64,000 nt of DNA from Rhodobacterales bacterium HKCCE2091. Lineage in GTDB: Bacteria > Pseudomonadota > Alphaproteobacteria > Rhodobacterales > Rhodobacteraceae. The position numbers and the translations under genes were made by a program. A model generated the notes under the pieces. That model was not told where the DNA came from and ran no database searches. It was given only the letters and a program-made list of their open reading frames with translations. The DNA is taken from NCBI GenBank assembly GCA_015689685.1, contig WVSL01000009.1:1-64000 (forward strand), in the 5' to 3' direction. Positions 53,704 to 63,376 of the stretch are shown one piece after another (positions within the stretch are counted from its first letter, which is position 1; every line of letters begins with the position of its first letter).

Positions 53704-54231
53704 ATGCCCGCCCCGACCTCCAACAAGCCAGAGGCCCGCCGGGGCCGCGGTTTCGAGCCTGCCTCGAAGCTGGTGGCGGGACACCTGCGGGGGCCGATGA
53801 CGCGGCGCGGCTTCGCCGAGGCGAAACTGCTGACGCGCTGGTCCGAGATCGCCGGGCCCGAGCTTGCCGCCATCGCCGCGCCGGTCGCGCTGAAACACGG
53901 CCGGGGGATGGGCGGGACGCTGATCCTGCTGGCCACCGGGTCGAACGCACCGATCCTCCAGATGCGCCAGGCCGAGGTGATCGAGCGGGTGAACGCCTGC
54001 TACGGCTACCGCGCCGTGTCGCGCATATCCATCACCCAGACCGCGCCGCGCGGGTTTTCCGAGGGACAGGCGGAGTTCGCCGCGAAGCCCGGGGCGACCC
54101 GCAAACCGGATCCCGATCCGGCGGCGATGGCCGAGGCAGAAACCGGGCTCGCGCGGATCGGCGACGACCGCCTTCGGGAGGCACTCGGGCGGCTTGCCCG
54201 CAACGTGCTTGCCCGCCCGACACGAAACTGA
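53704..54231 (+). CDS. DUF721 (DciA-like) protein
   Basis: The 175-residue protein has the DUF721 core: LLTRWSEIAGPELAAIAAPV, GGTLILLATGSNAPILQMRQ and EVIERVNACYGYRAVSRISI. DUF721 overlaps DciA, a helicase-loading factor in bacteria without DnaC; in alphaproteobacteria these proteins are DciA-like, but the link to replication is inferred from family. AAAGG lies 7 bases upstream of ATG 53704. It precedes the DsbA-like gene by 12 bases in the same direction. Confidence 0.87.
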   Translation: MPAPTSNKPEARRGRGFEPASKLVAGHLRGPMTRRGFAEAKLLTRWSEIAGPELAAIAAPVALKHGRGMGGTLILLATGSNAPILQMRQAEVIERVNACYGYRAVSRISITQTAPRGFSEGQAEFAAKPGATRKPDPDPAAMAEAETGLARIGDDRLREALGRLARNVLARPTRN

Positions 54232-54243
54232 GGAGTTGAGAGC

Positions 54244-54918
54244 ATGAATCGCAGGTTTCTCCTGATGAGCGGCGCCGGTGCGTTCGCGATCGCGGGGGGC
54301 GGCTACGCGCTCCTGCGCGGGGACAGCGTCGGCGCGCAGGGCGTCGAGGTTCCGACCGACACGGGCGAGCTGCCCGAGGGCGCGATGGGCATCCCGGACA
54401 TGGTGATGGGCGACGCCGATGCGCCGGTCGAGTTCATCGAGTACGCCAGCTACACCTGCGGCCACTGCCAGCGCTTCCACGACGAGGTGCTGCCGCAGCT
54501 TCGCGCCGACTACATCGACACCGGCAAGGTCCGGTTCGTGTTCCGCGAATTCTTCCTCAACCCGATCGACCTCTGGGCGACGATGGTGGCGCGCTGCGCC
54601 GATCCGGTCCGCTACTTCGGCGTCGCGGAGGCGCTCTACGAGAACCAGCGCGAGTGGATCCAGGGCGAGGCGCCGCAGATCGCGGACAACCTGCGCCGTC
54701 TCGGCCGGTCCGTGGGTCTCAGCGACGAGCGTCTCGAAGCCTGCCTGACCGACGCCCAGACCGCCGAGGCGCTCAACGCCCGGTTCGAGCATTACCGCGA
54801 CATCCACCCGGTCGAGGGCACGCCGACCTTCGTCATCAACGGCACGCTCTACACCAACCGGTCCTACGCCGAACTGCGCGACATCATCGACGCGGCGGTC
54901 GCCGAAGCCGAAGGGTGA
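54244..54918 (+). CDS. DsbA-family thiol-disulfide protein
   Basis: The 224-residue protein has an N-terminal anchor or signal (MNRRFLLMSGAGAFAIAGGG) and a thioredoxin-fold DsbA domain with the active site CGHC (Cys72/Cys75, YTCGHCQRFHDE) and the cis-Pro loop EGTPTFVING. It probably oxidises or isomerises disulfides in the periplasm. GAGGAG precedes the ATG. Its stop overlaps the GTG of the next gene (GTGA). It follows the DUF721 gene by 12 bases. Confidence 0.92.
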   Translation: MNRRFLLMSGAGAFAIAGGGYALLRGDSVGAQGVEVPTDTGELPEGAMGIPDMVMGDADAPVEFIEYASYTCGHCQRFHDEVLPQLRADYIDTGKVRFVFREFFLNPIDLWATMVARCADPVRYFGVAEALYENQREWIQGEAPQIADNLRRLGRSVGLSDERLEACLTDAQTAEALNARFEHYRDIHPVEGTPTFVINGTLYTNRSYAELRDIIDAAVAEAEG

Positions 54919-56033
54919 CACCCCTAGACGGCGTCAGGGTCGTCGAACTGGCGCGGATCCTGGCCGGCCCCTGGGCCGGCCAGGCCCTTGCCGATCTCGG
55001 CGCGGAGGTGATCAAGGTCGAGGCGCCGGAAGGCGACGACACCCGCCGGTGGGGCCCGCCCTTCGTCGAGCGCGAGGGCGACCGGTCGGCGGCCTATTTC
55101 CATTCCTGCAACCGGGGCAAGGCTAGCGTCATCGCCGATTTCCGCACGCCCGAGGGACAGCGGAAGGTGCGCGACCTCGTGGCCGGGGCCGACGTGCTGA
55201 TCGAGAACTTCAAGGTCGGCGGCCTGGCGAAATACGGGCTCGACTACGCCAGCCTGTCGGAGCTGAACCCGCGGCTGATCTACTGCTCCATCACCGGGTT
55301 CGGGCAGGACGGGCCCTACGCGCACCGGGCGGGATACGACTACATCATCCAGGGCATGTCCGGGATCATGTCGGTCACCGGCGATCCCTCGGGCCAGCCG
55401 CAGAAGGTGGGCATCGCCGTCACCGACATCCTGACCGGGCTCTATTCCGCGACCGCGATCCTCGCCGCGCTGCACCAGCGGCAGACCACCGGGCGCGGGC
55501 AGCATATCGACATGGGGCTCTTGGACGTCGCCACCGCCTTCACCGCGAACCAGGCGATGAACTACCTGACCACCGGCACCCCGCCCGCGCGGATCGGGAA
55601 CGCACACCAGAACCTGACGCCCTACCAGGTGTTCGATTGCGCCGACGGATGGATCATCATCGCCACCGGCAACGACGCGCAGTATCGCCGGCTCTGCGCC
55701 TTGCTCGGCGTGCCGGACATGGCCGAGGCGCCGGAATACCTGACCAACGCCGATCGCCTCGCCAACCGGGAGGCGATGACCGCCCGGCTGACGGAACGGA
55801 CGCTGACCTTCGGCCGCGACGACCTGTTGCAGGCCTGCGAGAACGCGGGCGTTCCGGCGGGGCCGATCAACGACATGGCGCAGGTTTTCGACGATCCGCA
55901 GGTCATCGCGCGGGGGATGCGGATCGAGTTGGGCGGGGTGCCGGGCGTACGCCCGCCGTTCCGGTTCTCGGATGCGGACCTGGCGCTGCACCGGCCCGCG
56001 CCGAAACTGGGGGAAGACGACCCGGTGGAGTGA
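54915..56033 (+). CDS. CaiB/BaiF-type CoA-transferase
   Basis: The 372-residue class III CoA-transferase has the usual start LDGVRVVELARILAGPWAGQ, DLGAEVIKVE and the catalytic Asp region HIDMGLLDVATAF. These enzymes move CoA between carboxylic acids. The start is GTG 54915, in a GTGA overlap with the DsbA-like stop. A longer frame into the upstream gene is a shadow. The acceptor acid cannot be deduced. It is convergent with lpxK. Confidence 0.93.
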   Translation: MTPLDGVRVVELARILAGPWAGQALADLGAEVIKVEAPEGDDTRRWGPPFVEREGDRSAAYFHSCNRGKASVIADFRTPEGQRKVRDLVAGADVLIENFKVGGLAKYGLDYASLSELNPRLIYCSITGFGQDGPYAHRAGYDYIIQGMSGIMSVTGDPSGQPQKVGIAVTDILTGLYSATAILAALHQRQTTGRGQHIDMGLLDVATAFTANQAMNYLTTGTPPARIGNAHQNLTPYQVFDCADGWIIIATGNDAQYRRLCALLGVPDMAEAPEYLTNADRLANREAMTARLTERTLTFGRDDLLQACENAGVPAGPINDMAQVFDDPQVIARGMRIELGGVPGVRPPFRFSDADLALHRPAPKLGEDDPVE

Positions 56034-56075
56034 GGGGCGCTGCGAGCCCTCGCACGGACCTACATGGCTCTCGCC

Positions 56076-57050
56076 CTACAGCCCCGCCTCTGCCAGCAGC
56101 GCGGCCAGCGCCGCCTCGTCATCGAACCGCAGCCGCACCGGAACAGTCGTCACCTTCTGCCGGAACTCCGGCGGCAGGCGGGCGGCATCCTTTTCCGTGG
56201 TCACGATCATAGCGCCGAGCCCGCGGGCCTCGCGCTCCATCCGCGCGATCAGGGCGGGCGTCAGGGGCTGGTGATCGCCGAGCGGGATCGCGCGCAGGAT
56301 CTCCGCCCCGAGATCGCGGAGCGTGGCGAAGAAGCGGCCCGGGTGCCCGATCCCGGCGAAGGCGAGCACCTTCGCGCCCGTCAGCGGCAGGCCGGTTGGC
56401 AGCGGCTCCAGCCGCGCGGTCAGGTGCGGCAGGTCGAATGGCCCCGCCTCGGCCGCGAACCGGGCCTGCGCGGCGGCGTCGCCCACCGACACGACCGCGT
56501 CGGCGCGGGCGAGCCCGACCGCGACGGGTTCCCGCAGGGGCCCCGCGGGGATCACGCAGCCGTTGCCGAAGCCGCGCGCCGCGTCGACCACCACCAGCGC
56601 CAGGTCGTGTTCCAGCGCGTGGCTCTGGAACCCGTCGTCCAGCAGCACGAGACCCGCGCCCTCGGACACCGCCGCCTCGGCCCCGGCCAGCCGGTCCTTC
56701 GCCACCCAGACCGGCGCGAAACCGGACAGGAGCAGCGGTTCGTCCCCCACCTGCGCCGCGTCGTGCCGCGCCGGGTCGACCCGCACCGGGCCTTCCAGCG
56801 ATCCGCCGTGGCCGCGGCTGACGATGTGCGGCGCGTGGGACGAAAGCCGTTCGGCCAGCGCCATCACCATCGGCGTCTTGCCGGTCCCGCCCGCGTTGAT
56901 GTTGCCGACGCAGATCACCGGCACCGCCAGCTTTGCGCGGATGCCGCGTTCCAGCCGCCGCGCCGTCGCCCGCGCGTAGAGCGCGCCGAGCGGCGACAGC
57001 ACCGCCGAGGCGATCCCGGGGCGGCGGTACCAGAAGCCGGGGGCGCGCAT
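56076..57050 (-). CDS. lpxK: Tetraacyldisaccharide 4'-kinase
   Basis: LpxK phosphorylates the lipid A precursor at the 4' position. The 324-residue protein has the P-loop GNINAGGTGKTP and the LVLLDDGFQSHALEHDLALV segment, family hallmarks. Its ATG shares one base with the waaA stop (TGATG), showing tight coupling to waaA. It is the last gene of the leftward DUF4170-waaA-lpxK group. Confidence 0.95.
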   Translation of the reverse strand: MRAPGFWYRRPGIASAVLSPLGALYARATARRLERGIRAKLAVPVICVGNINAGGTGKTPMVMALAERLSSHAPHIVSRGHGGSLEGPVRVDPARHDAAQVGDEPLLLSGFAPVWVAKDRLAGAEAAVSEGAGLVLLDDGFQSHALEHDLALVVVDAARGFGNGCVIPAGPLREPVAVGLARADAVVSVGDAAAQARFAAEAGPFDLPHLTARLEPLPTGLPLTGAKVLAFAGIGHPGRFFATLRDLGAEILRAIPLGDHQPLTPALIARMEREARGLGAMIVTTEKDAARLPPEFRQKVTTVPVRLRFDDEAALAALLAEAGL

Positions 57051-58339
57051 CAGCCGCGCTCCGGCGGCAACGTGTCCATGATGAGGTCCAGCGCGCGGTC
57101 GGTCACGTTGGCGCCGGCCGACGACACCTCCCACGCCGCGTTCGCCATCGCCGCCGCGCGTTCCGGCGACAAGAGGTCCCCGACCGCCTCCGCCATCGTC
57201 TCGGCGGAACTGACCAGCCGCGCCGCCTTGGCCGCCGTCAGGCGCTGGTAGATGTCGACGAAGTTGGTGACGTAGGGCCCGTGCAGGATGGCCGAGCCGA
57301 GCGCCGCGGGCTCGAACGGGTTGTGCCCGCCGATCGGCGCCAGCGATCCGCCGACGAAGCTGATCGGGGCGAGCCGGTACCACAGCCCCATCTCGCCGAG
57401 CGTGTCGGCGAGGTAGACCTGCGTATCGGCATCGACCGGTTCGTCGAGGCTGCGGCGGGCGACGGACCAGCCGTTCCGGTCCAGAAGCGCCGCGATCCCG
57501 TCTCCCCGCTGCGGATGCCGCGGCGCGAGGATCAGCAGGAGCCGCGGGTTGACCCGAAGCGCCTTGTCATGGGCGGCGAGAACGATCTCCTCCTCGCCCT
57601 CGTGGGTCGAGGCCGCGAGCCAGACCGGCCGGCCGCCGAGATGGGCGGCGAAATCCGCGCGTTCGGCCTCGTCGTAGGGCAGCGCCGCGGCGCCTTCCTT
57701 CAGTGTGCCGGTGATCTCCATCCGCTCCTCGGGCAGGCCGAGCCGGCGCAGGTAGCCCGCGGTCACGGCGTCCTGCACGTGCGCCGCGCGGAACAGGCCG
57801 AGCATCGCCCGCGCCGCGCCGCGCAGGACGAAGCGCCAGCGGTCGTGGCTCGACTTCGACATGCGCGCGTTGATCAGCAGCATCGGGATGCCGCGGGCGT
57901 CGGTCTCGGTGATGAGCGCGGGCCAGAGCTCGCTTTCCGTCCAGACCGCGAGGTCGGGCTTCCAGTGGTCGAGGAACCGCCGCACCCAGGCCATCGCGTC
58001 GAGCGGGACGTACTGGTGGAACGCGTTGCCCGACAGCCGCCCCGCCATCACCCGCGCCGAGGTGACGGTGCCCGTGGTCACCATCACCTGCACGTCAGGC
58101 ATCTCCTCCCCGATCCGGCGGACGAGTTCCAGCAGCGACAGGGATTCGCCGACGCTGGCAGCATGGAACCAGATCAGCCGGCCCTCCGGCCGAGGCCGGT
58201 CCGCGATGCCGCGGCGCTCGCCGATGCGGTCGGGGTCTTCCTTGCCCGCGGCCAGACGCCGTCGCAGCACGCGGTCGAAGAAGCCGGTGCCGCGGGCCGA
58301 GAAGGCCCGGTAGAGCGCAAGGGCGAGCGAACCGCTCAT
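57050..58339 (-). CDS. waaA: Kdo transferase
   Basis: WaaA (KdtA) adds Kdo residues to lipid IV-A. The 429-residue protein has an N-terminal hydrophobic anchor, RLIWFHAASVGESLSLLELV, WTESELWPALITE and SLAPIGGHNPFEP, which are typical. ATG 58339 is the family start (MSGSLALALYRAF); a longer frame upstream covers the DUF4170 gene in another frame. lpxK follows with a one-base overlap and kdsD elsewhere supplies the Kdo precursor. Confidence 0.95.
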   Translation of the reverse strand: MSGSLALALYRAFSARGTGFFDRVLRRRLAAGKEDPDRIGERRGIADRPRPEGRLIWFHAASVGESLSLLELVRRIGEEMPDVQVMVTTGTVTSARVMAGRLSGNAFHQYVPLDAMAWVRRFLDHWKPDLAVWTESELWPALITETDARGIPMLLINARMSKSSHDRWRFVLRGAARAMLGLFRAAHVQDAVTAGYLRRLGLPEERMEITGTLKEGAAALPYDEAERADFAAHLGGRPVWLAASTHEGEEEIVLAAHDKALRVNPRLLLILAPRHPQRGDGIAALLDRNGWSVARRSLDEPVDADTQVYLADTLGEMGLWYRLAPISFVGGSLAPIGGHNPFEPAALGSAILHGPYVTNFVDIYQRLTAAKAARLVSSAETMAEAVGDLLSPERAAAMANAAWEVSSAGANVTDRALDLIMDTLPPERG

Positions 58340-58346
58340 CGGGCGC

Positions 58347-58589
58347 TCAGCCCAGTTCCTCCGTCGGCGACGCGGGCTGTTCCTCGTCCCGCAGGCGGTG
58401 CAGGTGGGCGATGAAGTACCGCATGTGCGCGTTGTCGACGGTGCGCTGTGCCTCGGACTTCCAGGCGTTGTAGGCGGACGCGTAGTTGGGGAAGATCCCC
58501 ACGATGTGAATGTCTTCCACGTCGCGGAACTCGTTGGTCTGCGGATCGACGAGTTCGCCACCGAAAACCAGGTGAAGTCGTTGGGCCAT
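58347..58589 (-). CDS. DUF4170-family protein
   Basis: The 80-residue product matches the DUF4170 pattern: RLHLVFGGELVDPQTNEFRD, then IVGIFPNYASAYNAWKSEAQ and HMRYFIAHLHRL. These proteins occur next to waaA in alphaproteobacteria, role unknown. ATG 58589 is the standard start; stop is 7 bases before the waaA ATG, so co-transcription is expected. No signal or membrane segment is present. Confidence 0.85.
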   Translation of the reverse strand: MAQRLHLVFGGELVDPQTNEFRDVEDIHIVGIFPNYASAYNAWKSEAQRTVDNAHMRYFIAHLHRLRDEEQPASPTEELG

Positions 58590-58692
58590 GAAGCGCTCCG
58601 AAGCTCGGGGGGTCCGGCGGCAACCTACGGATTTGCGGCAACGGGTCAAGCGGCGGGGATGGCGGGCGGGGACGGGGCCCGAACGCCGCCGA

Positions 58693-59724
58693 TCAGAGGT
58701 TGGCCCCGAGCCGGAAAGCCGCCGGGATGGTGTCGCGCCCGTCGAGGACGAGGTCCGCCAGCGCCTCGGCCATGCCGGGGGCCATGCCGAAGCCGATCTT
58801 GAAGCCGCCATTGGCGATGTAGGTGTCCGGCCGCGACGGGTGTGGCCCGAGGATCGGCGCGCGGCTGCGCGCCCGCGGGCGCACCCCGGCCCACCGCTCG
58901 ATCACCTCCGCGTCGGCCAGCGCCGGAACCGCCGCCCGCGCCTTCTCCACCAATGCGTCGAGCGCCGCGTCGGTGGTCGCGGGGTCGGTGAACTCGCGTT
59001 CGGTGGTCGAGCCGATGGCGGTGGTCCCGTCGCCGTGCGGAACGACGTGCAGCCCGTCGACGAAGAGTTGCGGACCATCGCGCATGTCCGCCGCGAAAAG
59101 CGCCGCCTGCCCCTTGATCCCGGTGCCGAAGGTCTTGCCGAATTCCTCCGACAGCGCGGCCAGACCGGCGGCACCGGTGGCGTGAATCTCGACCCCGGCC
59201 CGTTCCGGCACCTCCGCCGTCACCCGCCCGCCGAGCCGGACGATCGCGGCGACCAGCGCGCGCACCGCCTGGCGCGGGTGCAGGCGCGCGCTCAGATCGT
59301 CGAAGATCACCAGCCCCGTGGGCGACGGCAGCAGGCCGAACTCCGCCGCCTCGGCGACCCGCCAGCGATACCGGCCCTGCCAGTGCTCGGCGGCGGTGAC
59401 TTCGCGCGCGCGGGCAAGGTCCAGCGCCGCGGCATCGGGGATCGGCTGCACCCGGCCGAGCCGCGCGTAGCCGGGATCGAGGCCCGATACACCGGCGACC
59501 GCGTCCCAGAAATCCTGCGCCATGTCGAGGCTTCGGAACTGGAAGGCCTTCTTCTCGTTCCAGGCTTCCGGCACGTGCGGGGCCAGCGCGCCGACGATCC
59601 CGCCGGAGGCCCCGGCCCCCGGCCCCGCCGGGTCCACGACCGTGACCGCGACCCCCCTGCGGGCAAGTGCGAAGGCCGCTGTCAAACCCGCTATGCCGGC
59701 GCCGAAAACCGTGACCGGATGCAT
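58693..59724 (-). CDS. FAD-dependent oxidase, MnmC C-terminal-domain-like
   Basis: The 343-residue protein is a DAO-type flavoprotein with the FAD loop GAGIAGLTAAFALA (8-21) and C-terminal NGGFKIGFGMAPGMAEALAD. It diverges by 61 bases from an MnmD-like methyltransferase. In E. coli both activities are fused in MnmC, which finishes 5-methylaminomethyl-uridine in tRNA; here the context suggests a split version. By itself the protein could also be a glycine or amino-acid oxidase. Confidence 0.85.
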   Translation of the reverse strand: MHPVTVFGAGIAGLTAAFALARRGVAVTVVDPAGPGAGASGGIVGALAPHVPEAWNEKKAFQFRSLDMAQDFWDAVAGVSGLDPGYARLGRVQPIPDAAALDLARAREVTAAEHWQGRYRWRVAEAAEFGLLPSPTGLVIFDDLSARLHPRQAVRALVAAIVRLGGRVTAEVPERAGVEIHATGAAGLAALSEEFGKTFGTGIKGQAALFAADMRDGPQLFVDGLHVVPHGDGTTAIGSTTEREFTDPATTDAALDALVEKARAAVPALADAEVIERWAGVRPRARSRAPILGPHPSRPDTYIANGGFKIGFGMAPGMAEALADLVLDGRDTIPAAFRLGANL

Positions 59725-59785
59725 GGACTTCCCCGCCGCCTTTCCCCATTGTCGCGCCGATTTCTCCGCCCTGTCTGGCCCGGAT

Positions 59786-60442
59786 ATGGTTGCAAGCCAA
59801 GCCCATGCCCTCGACTGGCGCGACGGCGACGTGCCGGTGTCGCGCCGTTTCGAAGACCCGTTCTACTCGTTCGAGGACGGGTGGGCCGAAAGCGCGCATG
59901 TCTTCCTGTCCGGCAACGGCCTGCCGGACCGGTTCCGCGCCGGGTTCCGGATCGCGGAGCTCGGCTTCGGCACCGGGCTGAACCTCGCGCTCACGCTGGC
60001 GCACTGGGCGGGGCCGGGGCGGATCGCGTTCACGAGCTTCGAGGCCTTCCCGCTTGCCCCCGCCGATGCCGCCCGCGCGCTCGCGCGGTTCCCCGAGGCC
60101 GCGCCCTTCGCGCCGCTGGTCTCGGAACTGCTGGCCACGGGCCGGGTGCAGACGGAGACCGCCGACATCCGGCTGGTCGAAGGCGATGCCCGCGAAACCC
60201 TGCCGGCCTGGGGCGGCGCGGCGGATGCCTGGTTCCTCGACGGCTTCGCGCCTGCCCGGAACCCCGAGCTATGGGACGACGCCTTGATGGCCGAGGTCGG
60301 ACGCCATACCGCGCCGGGCGGCACCTTCGCCACCTACACCGCCGCGGGCCACGTGCGCCGCGCGCTGTCCGCCGCCGGGTTCGCGGTGGAGCGCGTGCCG
60401 GGATACGGCCGCAAGCGGCACATGACAAAGGGCGTGAAGTGA
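59786..60442 (+). CDS. mnmD: MnmD-like tRNA 5-aminomethyluridine methyltransferase
   Basis: The 218-residue protein has the start VPVSRRFEDPFYSFEDGWAE, the SAM loop IAELGFGTGLNLA, and the motif WFLDGFAPARNPELWDDAL near the active site, which are typical for MnmC N-terminal/MnmD methylases that methylate aminomethyl-uridine in tRNA. ATG 59786 is chosen from several in-frame starts; ATG 59723 is an alternative. It diverges from the FAD-oxidase gene and overlaps the DMT transporter start by GTGA. Confidence 0.85.
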   Translation: MVASQAHALDWRDGDVPVSRRFEDPFYSFEDGWAESAHVFLSGNGLPDRFRAGFRIAELGFGTGLNLALTLAHWAGPGRIAFTSFEAFPLAPADAARALARFPEAAPFAPLVSELLATGRVQTETADIRLVEGDARETLPAWGGAADAWFLDGFAPARNPELWDDALMAEVGRHTAPGGTFATYTAAGHVRRALSAAGFAVERVPGYGRKRHMTKGVK

Positions 60443-61308
60443 CCGAGCAGAACACCCGCCTCGGCATCGGGCTGATGGTGCTGACGACCTTCGTCTTCGC
60501 CGTGCAGGACGGCATCAGCCGCCACCTCGCGGGCGAATACAACGTGATGATGGTGGTCACGATCCGCTACTGGTTCTTCGCCGCCTTCGTCATCGCCGTG
60601 GGCGCGCGGAAGGCCGGCGGGATCCGTGCCGCCGCGCGCACCGAACAGCCGCTGATCCAGGCGTTCCGCGGCGTGCTGCTTGCGGCGGAGATCTGCGTGA
60701 TGGTCGCGGGTTTCGTCTTTCTCGGGCTGGTGGAAAGCCACGCCGTCTTCGCGGCCTACCCGCTCCTGATCGCGGCGCTGTCCGGCCCGGTGCTCGGGGA
60801 AAGCGTGGGCTGGCGGCGATGGGCGGCGATCGGGGTCGGCTTCGTCGGCATCCTCATCATCCTCGAACCGGGCTACCGCGTGTTCTCGCCCTACGCGCTG
60901 ATCCCGCTCTGCGCCGCCTTCATGTTCGCGCTCTATGGGCTCCTGACCCGCTACGTCGCCCGCAAGGACAGTGCGGCGACCAGCTTCTTCTGGACCGGCA
61001 CGGCGGGTTGCGTCGTGATGACGGCGGCGGGCGTCTGGTTCTGGGAACCGATGACCGCGCCGGACTGGGCCTGGATGGCGGCGCTTTGCGTCACCGGGGC
61101 GACCGGGCACTGGCTGCTCATCCGCACCTACGAGGTCGCGGAGGCCAGTGCGGTGCAGCCCTTCGCCTATTTCCAGCTCGTCTTCGCCTCGGCCCTGGGC
61201 CTGTTCGTGTTCCGCGAGACGCTGGAACTGAACGTGCTGATCGGAGGCGCGATCGTCGTTTCCGCCGGGCTGTTCACGCTGTGGCGCGCCCGGGTCAGCG
61301 CGACCTGA
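60439..61308 (+). CDS. DMT-family (EamA) transporter
   Basis: The 289-residue protein has ten hydrophobic segments in two EamA repeats (about 10-140 and 150-285), with HAVFAAYPLLIAALSGPVLG at the end of repeat one and EASAVQPFAYFQLVFASALG in repeat two. DMT proteins export metabolites or import amino acids; the substrate is unknown. The start GTG 60439 overlaps the mnmD stop. A 906-residue frame in the same phase is an artefact of upstream antisense sequence. Its last 14 bases overlap the convergent slt gene. Confidence 0.9.
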   Translation: MTEQNTRLGIGLMVLTTFVFAVQDGISRHLAGEYNVMMVVTIRYWFFAAFVIAVGARKAGGIRAAARTEQPLIQAFRGVLLAAEICVMVAGFVFLGLVESHAVFAAYPLLIAALSGPVLGESVGWRRWAAIGVGFVGILIILEPGYRVFSPYALIPLCAAFMFALYGLLTRYVARKDSAATSFFWTGTAGCVVMTAAGVWFWEPMTAPDWAWMAALCVTGATGHWLLIRTYEVAEASAVQPFAYFQLVFASALGLFVFRETLELNVLIGGAIVVSAGLFTLWRARVSAT

Positions 61309-63223
61309 GCCGTTCCGACAGGTTCGACGGCGGCAGTTCCCCGGTCAGCTGCGCCTCGTAGATCGCGAGGCTTTCGGTCACCCGCATGATGTAGTTCCGG
61401 GTTTCCTCGAACGGCACCGCCTCGATCCAGTCGACAATGTCCACCTCCGGGTCGGTCGGGTCGCCGAAGCGCTCGCTCCAGGCATGGGCCCGCGACGGGC
61501 CGGCGTTGTAGGCGGCCGCGACCAGCACCGGGTTATCGCCGAATTCCTCGATCAGCGCGGCGAGGTAGCCGGCGCCGAGGATCGCGTTGTATTCCGGGTC
61601 GGTCGTCAGTCGCCGCTCGCTGAACGACAGGCCGAGCCTGCGGGCGGTCTCGCGCCCGGTTCGCGGCATCACCTGCATCAGCCCGAGCGCCCCTGCGCCG
61701 GACCGGACCGCCGGGTCGAACTCCGATTCGCGCCGCGCGATCGACAGGGTCAGCGCAGCGGGCGCGGGCAGGTCGGCATCGGCCAGCTCGGTCAGCGGGT
61801 AGTAGGCGCGCATGATCTCGTGCCCCGACTGCGCCACCCGTTTCGCGATGCGGAGCGCGAGGTGCGGATCGCCGAGGTCGAGCGCGAGGTCGCCGAGACT
61901 GCCGGCCTGCTCCCGGTCGAGGCTTTCGGACAGGTGGGTCAGGAAGCGTTCGGCCAGCGCCGACTCGCCCGCCTGGTAGAGCGTCAGCCCGGCTTGCAGC
62001 ACGCTCGACTGAAGGAAGGGCTGCGTGCGCCAGGTCGAGAATTCCTCCTCGCCCAGGAAGGCCGGGTCGGTCGGCAGCCCACCACGCTCGGCGGCAAGCT
62101 GGCCGTAGAAGCTCGACTGGTACTGCGCGCCGAGCGCATATGCCTCCGCCGCCGCGTCCGCGTTCCCCGCCGCCTCGTGCGCGCGGCCGAGCCAGTACCC
62201 GGCGCGCCCGACGCTGATCGGGCTGAAAACGGTGTCACGGAAGTTCTCGAAATGCTCCGCCGCGGTCTCGGGATCGTCCCGGTGCAGCGCGGCGTAACCG
62301 GCCAGCCATTCGAGATCGGAATAGGCGAGGTAGTCCACCTCCGGGTCGACGAAGTGATTGGCGGCGAGGGCATAACCTCGGTCCCACTCGCCTTCGCGCA
62401 TCACGTCGCGGGCCAGCGTGGCGCGGCGGTCGGCCCAGGCCTCGGGGCGGCCGAGCGCCTCGGCGGACGTGCTGGTTTCCTCAAGGAGATCGGTCGCGGT
62501 GTCCCAGAACCCCGACTGCATCCGCCAGACGAACCGCTCGAAAGCGAGGCCGGGATCGCCCGCCAGGTCCTCCGGTACCGCCGCGATCAGGTCGTCGACG
62601 CCGCCCCGCCGTGCCCGAAGCGCGAGCCGCGCCTCCGCGAGGTCGCGCCAGCCGCCGGGAACCAGCGTCAGCATCGGCTGCGCGCGGGCTTCCTCGCCCC
62701 GCCACAACAGGGTGTCGAGCCGCGCGACGTGGTGATCCTCCAGCAGGTGGCCGTAATCGGTCAGGAACGCGGTTTCCTCCGCCGCGCTCAGGGTCATCGT
62801 GGTCCAGGCCTCGATCACCACCGGGGCCGGGTCGCCGCCCTGCGCCTGTAACGCCCCGGCAAGCCGAAGCGCGCCGGTGCCGGTCTGCGGCGAGGTATCG
62901 CCGAACCACGCGATCACGCGCGCCGGGTCGCCGTTGCGCGGGATGGCGTATTCGCCCTGGAGCCGCAGGTAATCCATGCCCGGCCAGTCCGGGTTCCGCG
63001 CGACGAAATCCTCGTAGTCGTCGAAGCTGCCGTGCCGCGCCCGCAGGAGCGACCACACCACGACGTCGCGGGCCGCCGGATCCTCGATCCGCCGCGCGGT
63101 CTCCTCGGCCAGCGTGAAGTCACGCTGAGACACCGCGGACAACGCCTGCGACAGCGCCTCGGGGTTGGCATGGGCCGCGATCGGCGCAAGCGCGATCAGG
63201 ACGGCGAGGACGAGCTTTCGCAT
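61295..63223 (-). CDS. slt: Soluble lytic murein transglycosylase
   Basis: This 642-residue exported enzyme has a signal peptide ([20 protein letters not shown]), a long alpha-helical superhelix (about 25-460), and a C-terminal SLT domain with the catalytic Glu in [20 protein letters not shown] and [15 protein letters not shown]. It cleaves glycan chains of peptidoglycan and is of Slt70 type. ATG 63223 is the standard start; a longer frame runs on upstream into the dapA antisense. It diverges from dapA by 153 bases. Confidence 0.94.
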   Translation of the reverse strand: MRKLVLAVLIALAPIAAHANPEALSQALSAVSQRDFTLAEETARRIEDPAARDVVVWSLLRARHGSFDDYEDFVARNPDWPGMDYLRLQGEYAIPRNGDPARVIAWFGDTSPQTGTGALRLAGALQAQGGDPAPVVIEAWTTMTLSAAEETAFLTDYGHLLEDHHVARLDTLLWRGEEARAQPMLTLVPGGWRDLAEARLALRARRGGVDDLIAAVPEDLAGDPGLAFERFVWRMQSGFWDTATDLLEETSTSAEALGRPEAWADRRATLARDVMREGEWDRGYALAANHFVDPEVDYLAYSDLEWLAGYAALHRDDPETAAEHFENFRDTVFSPISVGRAGYWLGRAHEAAGNADAAAEAYALGAQYQSSFYGQLAAERGGLPTDPAFLGEEEFSTWRTQPFLQSSVLQAGLTLYQAGESALAERFLTHLSESLDREQAGSLGDLALDLGDPHLALRIAKRVAQSGHEIMRAYYPLTELADADLPAPAALTLSIARRESEFDPAVRSGAGALGLMQVMPRTGRETARRLGLSFSERRLTTDPEYNAILGAGYLAALIEEFGDNPVLVAAAYNAGPSRAHAWSERFGDPTDPEVDIVDWIEAVPFEETRNYIMRVTESLAIYEAQLTGELPPSNLSERLRSR

Positions 63224-63305
63224 GGGGCGGGCTTCCAGGTTCGTGCGCATGTTCGGACGGCGGGGCCGAAGATAGGGCGGCGCGCGCGTCATGCAACACA
63301 CGAAC

Positions 63306-63334
63306 TTGGCAATTCCGAACGTCGGCCCTATGGT
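63306..63334 (+). promoter_or_regulatory. Predicted sigma-70-type promoter of dapA
   Basis: TTGGCA (63306-63311) and TATGGT (63329-63334) are separated by 17 bases, 43 bases before the preferred dapA ATG. This is one of the cleaner promoter-like pairs in the window. Confidence 0.55.
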
Positions 63335-63376
63335 CCGCGCCATTCTGCCGACACCATGAAAGGCCAGGTGATCCCG

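Noticed and set aside
58588-60438. Long N-terminal extension (to 906 residues) in frame with the DMT transporter
   Set aside because: The stretch is antisense to the FAD oxidase gene and overlaps mnmD in another frame. The transporter begins at a GTGA overlap at 60439 with a normal N-terminus.
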